Part shown: piece by piece, positions 16,620 through 21,238 of the stretch
How the letters are laid out: each line of letters begins with the position of its first letter
How positions within the stretch are numbered: the first letter of the stretch is position 1
From: Bigelowiella natans CCMP2755
Taxonomy: Eukaryota; Cercozoa; Chlorarachniophyceae
DNA length: 21,585 nt
Assembly (NCBI GenBank): GCA_000320545.1
Contig: ADNK01001143.1
Coordinates: 1 to 21,585, forward strand
Direction of reading: 5' to 3'
The notes under the pieces: model-generated
Told to the model about the DNA's origin: nothing
Database searches by the model: none
The model's input: the letters and a program-made list of their open reading frames with translations, nothing else
Translations under genes and position numbers: made by a program

Positions 16620-18643
16620 CTTTTATATACGTAAACACTTTATTCATATTCTATGTTACTCACAAATATATGGTATTTTTCTTCTGTGCTCGGATGCGAA
16701 CGTAAACATAATTCTCCTCCTCCGCTAAACAGAGAAGTGCACGATTTCTTTGGAAATGCCATCGGTTAGTCCTTCTACTTAGTATTCTCAAACGACGAAT
16801 TCTATATCTAAATTTCAAACTTGGATCATTACCAGCAATGATGTTCGTCCATGAATAGAGAATAAGATACACGCGCATACAATGCTGTAGTTCTGAACAA
16901 AATGCGCATGCAAGAGTGCGATGAGACGTTAAACCGAATCATATTGAAGTCTCACCTACAACCAGAGTCAAAGGAAAGCAAGTATCTGCCATCACCAGAA
17001 TTCTTCACGGTATTGAATGGGAACGTCATCTTGTGGAGAAATGTAGTGTGTTGTCTGGTTATTGCTTACGTCAGAGGAAGTAGTAGCCAGATGTTATGAG
17101 CGTGAATGAGCATGGGGGCTGTTTACTAGAAAGTTCGCGTTATTTATTGATTTTTCCCCCGGTTAAAGTATGAATCCATTGATGATGACAATTTTGATAT
17201 CCAACCTGATGCGCAGCCAGCCATGCTACGGTGCTGTTATACTTCATATCTTCTTGTCATCTTAGAAAGCCGTTGTCTTTTCTTTCCTGATGAACCGACC
17301 TTCCCCTCCCCTCGTCCTCACCAGATATTTCAGTGTTTCATCCGAGACATTGTGGCGGAAGTTGCTCGGTTAGTGATTTCTATTGGAAGAGTGAATTGCT
17401 GCTACGTGCATACGCAATAGCGAGTGAGCATGTGAGTGCGCATGTAGGAGGGCGAGAGAGAGGATTTGAGGGTGTTGGGAGGTGGTTAGGTTGCCTGCAT
17501 TAGAGAGCGTTATCTGTTGTTTGTCTTTGATTTTTAATGGTTTTTGAAGGGGAGAAAAAATAATGGCAAAGAAGACGAAAAGATCTCGAATGGTAGTGGC
17601 AAAGTAGTGGTACCGTAGTACCGCAGTATGTGACATTACTAAATGATTGCTCAATAAATTGGTGCGTTAATCTTGCTATTGTTTCATGTTGTAATCAATC
17701 AACCACTACTGCCGACATTTAAACAGTTACTTTGTGGTCGATTGTCCATCTTCCCCTCCCTCGTCACAGAATAAGAAGAAGAGAAACCACAGGAAAAATT
17801 ACAATAAGAAGGTGGTATAAATAAACATCGTTGAAAGAAGAGCATCGATAATATAAACATCAATACGTATGATGAGTATAGTCAGGAGGCGGACATTAAT
17901 ATAAATATAATTTCGTCGCCCCATCAACCTTTTTCCCTCCCTTTTCAAGGACGCTGGAAGTATTGGTGCTCGTGATAGGATTGCGCGTCTCAGAGGCCTC
18001 AGTTTATCAAGAAAGTACCGCTAGCAAACATTCACTGAATGCGGTCTCAGCCTGATAACGCTGACAATATTGTTACTGGAGTTCTCTCGAATCTGACACG
18101 TTTAGAAGCTTTGTTCGTTGATATATATAATTACTCTACATATTCATTGTTTTATATTGAAATCATTTATAATATCTTATAAATATCATTCGCTCGCCCA
18201 TTCTAAGTTTTTCCCTGATTGAAGTCACATCTATTACAACGCAGGTCGGAGTCACCTCTCATATCACCCCAGCGCAGTGGCAGGGCCTCTATCAGTAAGT
18301 GCCAGCAGCTACGTGTATGCCTACCGCTAGCTCAATGCCCTTCGCGCATAGAGTGATTATCACGTGTGAAACAGGCAGGGACGGGAAGCTGTATATGTCT
18401 GCCCCAGGATACGATCGTGCCTCTTCTTCGTCGCCAAAAAGCCGCGCTTCCTTGACCGTCCTTCCAGCTGGCGTTGGTGGCCTTGGGAGCGCCAGAAGAG
18501 CTAGTGTAAGCAAGCGTTCTTCCCTTACAGTCTCGCCGACGCACACAAGTGCTGCCCTGAGCAAGAGACACTCGCTCACCACCACACCTTCGCATGCAAA
18601 TCCAATTCGGTTGAGTGTCATATCGCCTGTTGGCGAGGAGTAG
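2811..18643 (+). CDS. diaphanous-related formin, about 56 exons (whole gene)
   Basis: Formins nucleate and processively elongate unbranched actin filaments. The gene was assembled by joining GT-AG exons whose phases match and whose product follows the family. Order by approximate residue: lipidation-type N-terminus 1-33, basic linker 34-172, GBD/FH3 173-505, coiled coil 506-667, FH1 680-757, FH2 770-1192, basic DAD-like region 1193-1227, Ser/Thr tail to 1333. That is close to the usual 1,100-1,300 residues of diaphanous formins. Diagnostic FH2 motifs: MRPLFW, VRILDSKRSNQLAIM, ILAIGNYVNGG, RGQADGFKIDIL, EFFTIFQCF. The start is ATG 2811 because an in-frame TAG stands 15 nt upstream and the context has A at -3 and G at +4. 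TAG at 18641-18643 ends it. Mean exon is about 71 nt. Junctions at 8220-8962 and 15016-16245 are the least secure. Family assignment is very firm; the exact exon list is inference without RNA. Confidence 0.95.
3589..3654. repeat. compound microsatellite (AT)n(GT)n in intron 2
   Basis: About 18 AT units (3589-3624) followed by about 15 GT units, interrupted once, within the intron before exon 3. Confidence 0.95.
3707..5414 (+). CDS. formin exons 3-7: GTPase-binding and start of FH3/DID
   Basis: Exons 3707-3767, 4120-4218, 4846-4890, 5069-5119 and 5373-5414 all join without frame loss (phases 2,0,0,0,0,0). Products in order: WSSLRNIKSLASEQLTVLWQ; then REDQEYGFLSKDEYKKLVVG through VPPHV; DYLLTDIFAEEFIHQ; DGIETLSELMTVSHGNT; GAYALECVMNCVTL. 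This is helical and follows the formin pattern in which a GTPase-binding helix region leads into armadillo-like repeats (compare the family motif of a Gly-x-x-x-Leu loop before a helix that begins Tyr-Ala-Leu-x-x-x-x). Acceptors carry strong pyrimidine tracts, for example the C-run before 4846. In diaphanous formins this segment binds Rho-GTP and, through the DID, the C-terminal DAD. Conservation with known GBDs is low, so the GTPase partner cannot be named. Confidence 0.75.
3851..3920. repeat. 35-bp direct tandem duplication in intron 3
   Basis: A 27-bp block, GT-rich and containing GTTTAAGTG and GTGTAAGTG, occurs identically at 3851-3877 and 3886-3912, a 35-bp period. Each copy contains GTAAGT, an ideal splice-donor hexamer. 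Confidence 0.85.
4324..4360 (+). other. G-quadruplex-forming G-rich tract in intron 4
   Basis: Runs of 5, 6, 8, 3 and 4 guanines on the plus (coding, hence pre-mRNA) strand are separated by 1-4 nt, which meets the usual four-run rule for a G-quadruplex. It sits 106 nt after the exon 4 donor. Confidence 0.7.
4489..4543. repeat. microsatellite (CT)n followed by (CA)n, intron 4
   Basis: About 17 CT units, then about 10 CA units with one interruption. Intronic. Confidence 0.95.
4954..4988. repeat. (AT)n tract, intron 5
   Basis: Imperfect AT repeat with TTTATA interruptions in the intron between exons 5 and 6. Confidence 0.85.
5519..5550. repeat. (AT)n microsatellite, intron 7
   Basis: About 16 AT units ending 34 nt before the acceptor of exon 8. 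Confidence 0.95.
5585..6464 (+). CDS. formin exons 8-11 (FH3), including 21- and 19-nt microexons
   Basis: Exons 5585-5621 (37 nt), 5904-5924 (21 nt), 6163-6181 (19 nt) and 6407-6464 (58 nt). Phases run 0-1-1-2-0. Joined, they read ICIDKELGYYKA, ECCAQLV, VKLSPQG, then FGQTTGALAALSDSQFNDI, a continuous amphipathic helix pattern typical of the FH3 armadillo repeats. The last donor is an ideal GTAAGT. Acceptors of the two microexons are cgttccag and cgtcgtag. Microexon 9 is symmetric (phase 1 to 1, seven codons), so skipping it would keep the frame. No other splice choice I tried in this interval preserved both phase and helix character. The microexons are the weakest element; flanking exons 8 and 11 are better supported. 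Confidence 0.6.
6666..7420 (+). CDS. formin exons 12-15: FH3/DID core
   Basis: Exons 6666-6718, 6888-6949, 7133-7260 and 7322-7420 (phases 0-2-1-0-0). Products: VVHNVHGLPSTELQNLL; PLDDLISHWKLVDLAGSGD; ELKGKGVSVACSNAMLN plus NAVTLLNVLLEQCESGEQQ; KTMDELRSRLTFAGALFLS plus DLFDPGK. The run from HWKLVDL to NVLLEQC to DELRSRLTFAG follows mDia FH3 (helix, then a Leu-Ile-Asn-Ala-Leu-Ile type helix, then an Arg-x-x-x-Arg-x-x-Leu-x-x-x-Gly-Leu segment), with about the same spacing. The intron 7261-7321 is only 61 nt and exon 15 has a single in-phase acceptor (aaaag at 7321). The sequence LVDLAGS resembles the kinesin switch II motif, but the surrounding residues are formin FH3, not motor. Confidence 0.8.
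6980..7011. repeat. (AT)n microsatellite, intron 13
   Basis: About 15 AT units, starting 30 nt after the exon 13 donor. Confidence 0.95.
7672..7701. repeat. (AT)n microsatellite, intron 15
   Basis: About 15 AT units within the 546-nt intron between exons 15 and 16. Confidence 0.95.
7967..8220 (+). CDS. formin exons 16-17: end of FH3 armadillo region
   Basis: Exon 16 (7967-8040) follows a long C/T tract and TTCAG. It reads AFRDFCCDAIEIDPKYIQL then RVLTH and ends in phase 2. Exon 17 (8180-8220) follows TTTTCTCAG and reads VFDLEAKLDKLGN, ending in phase 1 at AATG|gtagtt. The pair aligns with the mDia FH3 exit, where a helix ending in a Gln-Leu-x-Val-Phe motif is followed by an acidic link and a Phe-Asp-Leu-x-x-x-Leu-Asp helix. 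The donor of exon 17 abuts a (TAG)n repeat, and the frame stays open through that repeat (reading Ser), so the exon may instead extend to about 8368 (CATG|gtaatg). See the finding on this junction. Confidence 0.7.
8221..8257. repeat. (TAG)n trinucleotide repeat at the exon 17 donor
   Basis: About 11 units of TAG, with one G-to-T change, starting at the GT of the exon 17 donor. In the reading frame of exon 17 it would encode a serine run. Confidence 0.9.
8794..8812 (+). CDS. candidate 19-nt microexon 18 linking FH3 to the next helix
   Basis: This segment lies between GCAGAGTAG and a GTCGTA donor and is the right length to convert phase 1 (exon 17) to phase 2 (needed by exon 19). It would add VVDNDS and complete an Arg. 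The joined string VVDNDSRPVANHLLWKL resembles the mDia sequence at this point (a Val-x-Asp-Ser link before a Leu-rich helix). About 16 residues seen in mDia between exon 17 and this point are unaccounted for, so another exon or a longer exon 17 is likely. Treat as a hypothesis. Confidence 0.3.
8903..8934. repeat. (GT)n microsatellite before exon 19
   Basis: About 16 GT units ending 27 nt before the acceptor of exon 19. Confidence 0.95.
8962..10780 (+). CDS. formin exons 19-26: FH3 end and coiled coil
   Basis: Exons 8962-9048, 9198-9260, 9478-9529, 9736-9789, 9935-9994, 10198-10291, 10531-10604 and 10691-10780 join with matching phases throughout. Products in order: PVANHLLWKLMDDDNTHRRL plus TELPEYDKW; ATEALVRSARLMKREMKTTR; AIAGMRSKRDDLKAETK; KLSEELEAATEESASVAK; KHNELKERHDKLFPEYEEVK; RKEEDTSMELNAVETNAAEL plus SEAKSLVFKSL; QLKTGEEKELKKIEEKLAFL; IAEKKILSLRLELETMLIRK plus GGSKREDSN. 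The first exon matches the last FH3 helices of mDia; the rest is a charged heptad-type coiled coil of about 160 residues, in the place where diaphanous formins carry their dimerising coiled coil before FH1. Exons are about 50-95 nt. Two donors are the unusual GTCCCG (9530, 10605). Confidence 0.8.
9261..9304. repeat. (GTGTGAGC)3 plus (GT)n directly at the exon 20 donor
   Basis: Three copies of the octamer GTGTGAGC start at the first intron base after exon 20 and run into a GT repeat. Each octamer contains GTGAGC, a good donor hexamer. Confidence 0.85.
10147..10190. repeat. imperfect (ATC)n repeat before exon 24
   Basis: CAT/ATC triplets with interruptions immediately upstream of the acceptor of exon 24 (TACATAG), where they may supply pyrimidines. 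Confidence 0.8.
11035..11711 (+). CDS. formin exons 27-29: FH1 profilin-binding domain
   Basis: Exons 11035-11098, 11339-11491 and 11623-11711 (phases 0-1-1-0). Exon 27 reads AAQVNEKDINTSSSTEIPPV and leads in. Exon 28 encodes five ten-residue units, each starting with Gly: GAIPPPPVLG, GVPLPPAHLS, GIPPPPGELA, GVPPPPGLGG, GIPPPPGSAS. A sixth, GVLPPPPMLM, is completed across the intron by exon 29, which ends in the basic stretch KGSASTKTKPTKPK. Runs of four to five prolines flanked by Gly are the formin FH1 signature; they bind profilin and deliver profilin-actin to FH2. The FH1 is short, with about six proline tracts. The intron before exon 29 carries a perfect TACTAAC branch site at about 11597-11603. 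Very firm. Confidence 0.92.
11551..11578. repeat. (AT)n microsatellite, intron 28
   Basis: About 14 AT units, upstream of the TACTAAC branch site of the same intron. Confidence 0.95.
11597..11603 (+). promoter_or_regulatory. TACTAAC intron branch-point sequence
   Basis: A perfect TACTAAC heptamer lies about 20 nt before the CCAG acceptor of FH1 exon 29, followed by a T/C tract. It is the clearest branch site in the window. Confidence 0.75.
11859..12843 (+). CDS. formin exons 30-34: FH2 lasso and linker
   Basis: Exons 11859-11915, 12177-12246, 12413-12473, 12596-12624 (29 nt) and 12806-12843 (38 nt), phases 0-0-1-2-1-0. Products: ITPKKKMRPLFWKPIIVSM; TNNEKKQKKENATAND plus PIEDDDL; PTIWHKLTLPSLDEEALLS; FSKMGPSKP; ANQDKRSNRSRK. 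The two tryptophans (LFW and TIW) occupy the position of the FH2 lasso, which wraps the post region of the partner subunit to make the ring-shaped dimer; LDEEALLSKFS matches the family Leu-x-x-Leu-Phe segment that follows. The Lys/Glu/Asp-rich insert between the two Trp, and the basic linker before the knob, are low-complexity and look specific to this protein. The first donor is GTAAGT; the last is GTCCAT. Confidence 0.88.
11996..12036. repeat. (CT)n microsatellite, intron 30
   Basis: About 18 CT units in the intron between exons 30 and 31. Confidence 0.95.
12110..12139. repeat. (TA)n microsatellite, intron 30
   Basis: About 15 TA units ending 37 nt before the exon 31 acceptor. Confidence 0.95.
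12255..12289. repeat. (AT)n microsatellite next to the exon 31 donor
   Basis: About 17 AT units starting 8 nt after the donor GTAAAC of exon 31. Confidence 0.95.
12957..14207 (+). CDS. formin exons 35-39: FH2 knob and coiled region
   Basis: Exons 12957-13019, 13275-13325, 13678-13715, 13856-13889 and 14167-14207 (phases 0-0-0-2-0-2). Products: RQIVRILDSKRSNQLAIMAS; LPSIDETRIAIIEMDQK; TLNEGKIAKILG; MASVEEITAIK; DADGEDVNLDKPE. This follows mDia FH2 step by step: the Val-x-Leu-Asp-x-Lys-x-x-x-Asn-Leu-x-Ile knob helix, the helix with Ile-x-Glu-x-Asp, the Leu-x-x-Leu-x-x-x-Pro step, the Glu-Glu-Ile-x-x-Ile-Lys helix, and the loop ending in Pro-Glu-Arg. The Ile of QLAIM is at the position of the knob isoleucine known to be needed for actin contact (inferred from alignment). 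Each helix is roughly one exon. Acceptors all have clear T/C tracts. Confidence 0.9.
13162..13198. repeat. (AT)n microsatellite, intron 35
   Basis: About 18 AT units in the intron before exon 36. Confidence 0.95.
13593..13622. repeat. (AT)n microsatellite, intron 36
   Basis: About 15 AT units, 56 nt before the acceptor of exon 37. Confidence 0.95.
14455..15015 (+). CDS. formin exons 40-41: FH2 post and conserved core
   Basis: Exon 40 (14455-14658, 204 nt) and exon 41 (14863-15015, 153 nt) are the most diagnostic part of the gene. Exon 40 reads FCLMLASIPSVGERLKSW, then RRLRKVCEELRQSKDLKRLF and GAILAIGNYVNGG. Exon 41 completes TNRGQADGFKIDILGKMKSI, then KTKYVPPVI, an acidic loop DTNEDEKDAISVND and KSSLL. 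The Gly-Asn-Tyr-x-Asn-Gly-Gly and Arg-Gly-x-Ala-x-Gly-Phe-Lys motifs define the FH2 post and its lysine-bearing helix that contacts actin. Splicing at GG|gtatgt and AAAG|GACA restores NGGTNRGQ exactly; a TACTAAT branch site lies at 14837-14843. The loop after KSIKTK is a few residues longer and more acidic than in mDia. Ends in phase 2 at AA|gtaacc. Confidence 0.97.
14680..14715. repeat. (GT)n microsatellite just inside intron 40
   Basis: About 18 GT units starting 22 nt after the donor of the main FH2 exon. Confidence 0.95.
14837..14843 (+). promoter_or_regulatory. TACTAAT branch-point sequence, intron 40
   Basis: TACTAAT lies about 19 nt before the AAAG acceptor of exon 41. It matches the TACTAAC type seen before exon 29. 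Confidence 0.6.
15258..15680 (+). CDS. formin exons 42-46: FH2 C-terminal helices (model uncertain)
   Basis: Preferred exons: 15258-15278 (21 nt), 15347-15371 (25 nt), 15410-15450 (41 nt), 15512-15534 (23 nt) and 15592-15680 (89 nt). Products: KLVICMIR; NFWENGEK; VVEAAVEAIQISA; SDLVPRQS; then CGDIPGVKELKSSANRIV and TSFKFVKKAAQ. Joined to SSLL of exon 41 this tracks mDia: a Leu-Leu-x-x-Leu helix, then an Ala-x-x-Val-Ser-Ala-x-x-Leu helix (here AIQISASDL), then a long helix. It needs a 38-nt intron (15372-15409) and a 57-nt intron (15535-15591, with TACTGAC at 15566-15572). An alternative reads straight through 15347-15450 in another frame; it keeps phase to exon 48 but gives a longer, unformin-like sequence. 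I favour the first on residue pattern. Confidence 0.5.
16038..16135. repeat. (CT)n tract and (GT)n tract, intron 46
   Basis: CT-rich repeat 16038-16100 (perfect to about 16068, then imperfect) followed by about 16 GT units (16103-16135). Confidence 0.95.
16170..16179 (+). CDS. candidate 10-nt microexon 47
   Basis: TGGTATATAG lies between an acceptor-like CACGGCTAG and a donor GTATGT. Its length converts phase 0 (end of exon 46) to phase 1 (needed by exon 48) and would add Trp-Tyr-Ile before the Asp of DKYGEKM. It is proposed only because the phases on either side do not otherwise match in the favoured frame. Confidence 0.2.
16245..17372 (+). CDS. formin exons 48-52: last FH2 helices
   Basis: Exons 16245-16282 (38 nt), 16408-16466, 16733-16764 (32 nt), 16966-17009 and 17325-17372. 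Products: DKYGEKMDGFIQE; YQPTIDGLLLKSLEMETVY; EVHDFFGNAI; ESKESKYLPSPEFFT; IFQCFIRDIVAEVARL. From DKYGEKM to HDFF is 39 residues, the same count and pattern as mDia (Asp-Lys-Phe-x-Glu-Lys-Met to Gly-Glu-Tyr-Phe), and EFFTIFQCFIRDIVAEV has the spacing of the closing FH2 helix. The donor of exon 48 must be GAG|gtggtt, since the next downstream GT would include a stop. Exon 51 has a second in-frame acceptor 75 nt upstream (ending 16890). These helices complete the post subdomain; the segment after them leads into the DAD. Confidence 0.82.
16583..16618. repeat. (AT)n microsatellite, intron 49
   Basis: About 18 AT units between exons 49 and 50. Confidence 0.95.
17770..18643 (+). CDS. formin exons 53-56: basic DAD-like region and Ser/Thr tail
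   Basis: Exons 17770-17811, 17950-18014, 18245-18294 and 18375-18643 (phases 0-0-2-1-stop). Products: NKKKRNHRKNYNKK; DAGSIGARDRIARLRGLS then LSRK; SESPLISPQRSGRASI; and an 89-residue tail from RDGKLYMSAPGYDR to IRLSVISPVGEE. The first exon is the Lys/Arg-rich extension that follows FH2 in formins. DRIARLRGLSLSRK could be a degenerate DAD (Asp, spaced hydrophobics, then basic residues), but the family Met-Asp-x-Leu-Leu core is not present. The tail has repeated basic-x-Ser motifs (KSRASLT, ARRASVS, KRSSLT, KRHSLT, PIRLSV) typical of basophilic-kinase sites. Exon 55 ends at a perfect GTAAGT. The stop is TAG at 18641-18643; no canonical AATAAA is obvious downstream. Confidence 0.82.
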
Positions 18644-19701
18644 GTAGCATGCGGACTAAGCGCAGTGTTTTCGTTGTATATGCCCCTTGATAGCTTGCCC
18701 AGTGGTCCAATAATGCGAATGTAAATTGAGTAACAGATCACGCCGCTAGCAGCACTGAGATGCGCCTTCATCGTGTTTTCTAATCGAAGTACACATGAAT
18801 ACTGGAAGCCAGCTAGCATGTGTGTGCTCTACTCGCTTCTAGATCTCTAGACCTATATAGCTAGCTAGCTAGCTATGGATATCTACTACCACTTGTCTGG
18901 GTAAATTACTCATGAGGGTGCATCGCATAGATGCTAGCTAGCTAGAATGCTAGAATGCAGGAACAACTGCGATGAAACCGGCGCAAGTTAACTAGCTAGC
19001 TAGCTAAGCAAGCCTAATACTTTAGAACTAGATGTCTACTAGTCTTGTAGTCCATCTTGCTATCTGCTCTAGCTAGCTAGCGCTAGATGTGCAAAGATTC
19101 ACCATCTAGGACTGAACATGTTCACAATAGACACAGTAACATGACACACATTGTGCTTCACATTACGTACGTCTACTGCGTTGCTATCTAGCTATCCACG
19201 TACATAAAAGTAACATGTGCTAGTGTGGGCTAGCTAGTGGGTGCATGCGTGTCTGATGATGATCGCTAGCTAGCTAGATCGGCCGAACTAGCGAATATCA
19301 AGGGCGCTGGCACGTTAGCTAGTTAGTTTGCCCAAAACCATCGTTGCACAAGTACGACAACATGACAAGGCTAGTAGGCAACAATTTCTATAGCTAGATA
19401 GACAAAAGATGCCTAATTTTGCGCTCACAAGCAACGCTTTGTCTAGTCTATTAGTCTGTAGCCTTGCTAGCTAGCTCTAGAGCTAGCCTCACGCATACAG
19501 CTGGCAGACAGCTAGACAGCACTATTGTTGATTACTATATTCCACTAGTCCAGGGTAATTAGGATAACTAGCAGGTTGCATGTAAAAGCGAAGCAAAATT
19601 ATGCTTGAGCCTGAGCCGTAATTGGATGTTTTTGGCGTACTAATAGGTGCAGATAATCTACATATTCACATAGCGTGGTCTGCTACACCTACCCCATGTC
19701 A
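18644..19701. other. intergenic space between convergent genes
   Basis: No exon with matching splice sites is visible on either strand. The stretch holds the CTAG-rich block and must contain both 3' UTRs and poly(A) sites. I found no canonical AATAAA (or its complement) at a persuasive distance from either stop. Confidence 0.6.
18741..19570. repeat. CTAG-rich intergenic block
   Basis: About 40 CTAG tetramers by hand count in about 830 bp, many as GCTAGCTAGCTAG runs of two or three units scattered between unrelated sequence. Random sequence would give about three. No long open frame, no terminal repeats and no tandem period longer than 4 bp were seen. It fills the space between the two convergent genes. 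Confidence 0.85.
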
Positions 19702-19994
19702 TCAGGGATTAACTATCAGGGAATCAAACTCGGACATCAGCGTGCTCTGCTTCTTTGTGGAACCGGGTGCATCCCTCCTCGCTTTTTTGATTGACTTCTC
19801 TTGACTCCCGTGTTCAGCATCATTGTCCATCTCGATCAACTCCTCCTTCATCTGCTTAAGATCGAACCACGATCGCCCCCCTGTGTGGCGGGTAGAAAGT
19901 AACGTTTCATAACAATGCTGACGTATTCTTCGCAAAAAACGTTGCGCAGAGAACAGAGAAGGAGGGGTGATACAAATGCACGCACGCAAACACA

Positions 19995-20036
<42 letters not shown>

Positions 20037-20075
20037 TTAACACAAATGCAAACACAAAAATGAATATCGATATGA

Positions 20076-20115
<40 letters not shown>

Positions 20116-21076
20116 TACATATATTGTGGAGGTTGTTTTAAATAACGCCTCTCTGAAAAATCTCATTTTGTGGAACAACATCGAAGTCTATAAACAGGAT
20201 GTCCTAGATGAAGGGAGGGGGAAACTGCCCCACACATTAAAACCGGTGTTACGTTTGGCGTTTTGGGTGGTGAATTTTTTAAGTTTGCCGTCCTTGCAAA
20301 TTCGAGGTATTTTCATATTTTGTTGGATGGGTAAATCAGTGAAAACATAATTGCTCACTTGTGGCCTTTTGAGGTTGTGGCGGCGCATAGGAGGCTGATG
20401 GAGCGGGGGGGGGGCGGGAGGCAGACGGGGGCGCCATATGTACTGTTGTTCTCTCTCGTCTGCTTCTGCTAGGAGCGCTGGCACTGCGAGAGGAAAGTGC
20501 AGTTTGCGAACCAAGGCTATTCTTTGTCATTTTGGCGCTGTCCGATGTCAGCAGCATCACGTCATCGTCAGTGCCATCTTCATTCTTCATCGCGTCCACC
20601 ATCCGCCCAAACTTGGATGTCTTAGTCTCCACCTGGAGAAAATGGGAAACATCGTTCCCCAAAACCAAAACATCAGGGGAAAAATCACAAAAAAGGGGGA
20701 AGCGGTGAGTAATTTCATGATTGTGGCACAGGAATCTGCCCCCATCCCCGGTTATTTTGCACCGGAAACAGACGGAAATATTGGATGAAACACGCGACTG
20801 CTTGATCGTTGCTGTCTATGGCCATGACAGAGTCAGTTTATCATCTGATGTTACCGATTTTCTGTGCTTGATGTAGCCCTTCTCGACGAACCACTTGACC
20901 TCCTTTGCAAAAGGCAGTTCCACACCAGGAAGAAAGAGCGTTGTTCGTGCATGCAGTCATTGGAGAGGGGCAGGAGTGACGACGATGCAAGAAAAGGGCA
21001 ATTTAAAAATATTTTTTTTAAAAATGCGTGGCACGTATTGGTGGAATACGTTATGACTTGTAGCATGAGAAAAATG

Positions 21077-21124
<48 letters not shown>

Positions 21125-21238
21125 AGAGAGACAGAGAGAAAGGTATACCTCCATCATTGCTGCTCGAAACTGAGGCTCTGCTCTGCTATGACCTCGGTTG
21201 AAATTCCTTTTAGTAGCACCACCAAAAAAACGGTCCAT
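19702..21238 (-). CDS. unidentified four-exon gene, Ser/Pro-rich protein of about 196 residues
   Basis: Read on the minus strand, exons are 21238-21149, 20902-20855, 20632-20359 and 19880-19702, joining in phases 0, 0, 1. Exon 1 starts MDRFFGGATKRNFNRGHSRA (A at -3, G at +4) and ends at GAG|gtatac. Exon 2 reads EVKWFVEKGYIKHRKS. Exon 3 reads VETKTSKFGRMVDAMK, then an acidic NEDGTDDD, a Ser/Arg-rich stretch (SSRSASAPSRSRRERT) and a proline-rich PPSASRPPPAPSASYAPPQP. Exon 4 reads GRSWFDLKQMKEELIEMDND, a basic KSIKKARRD and ends STLMSEFDSLIVNP before TGA. The first 46 residues and the SWFDLKQMKEELIEM helix look structured; the middle looks disordered. I recognise no family. Exon phases and donor sites (gtatac, gtaaca, gtgagc) support a real gene. 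Further 5' exons beyond the window are possible. Confidence 0.65.
19990..20036. repeat. compound (CA)n(GA)n microsatellite
   Basis: About 11 CA units followed by about 12 GA units, in the last intron of the minus-strand gene. Confidence 0.95.
20081..20109. repeat. (TA)n microsatellite
   Basis: About 14 TA units in the last intron of the minus-strand gene. Confidence 0.95.
21080..21121. repeat. (GA)n microsatellite, first intron of the minus-strand gene
   Basis: About 21 GA units, i.e. (CT)n in the transcript, about 27 nt after the exon 1 donor. Confidence 0.95.

Noticed and set aside
17168-17229. Possible extra formin exon reading YESIDDDNFDIQPDAQPAM
   Set aside because: It would run from phase 0 to phase 2 and break the frame, and it would interrupt the closing FH2 helix, where EFFT joins IFQCF with exactly the family spacing.
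18292-18819. 175-codon minus-strand open frame
   Set aside because: It lies opposite the formin C-terminal exon, whose frame is fixed by upstream phase; the minus frame is a by-product of that exon's composition.
19968-20181. Minus-strand frame with IYIYIY and SLSLS runs, as a membrane protein
   Set aside because: These residues are translated (TA)n, (CT)n and (TG)n microsatellites in an intron of the minus-strand gene.
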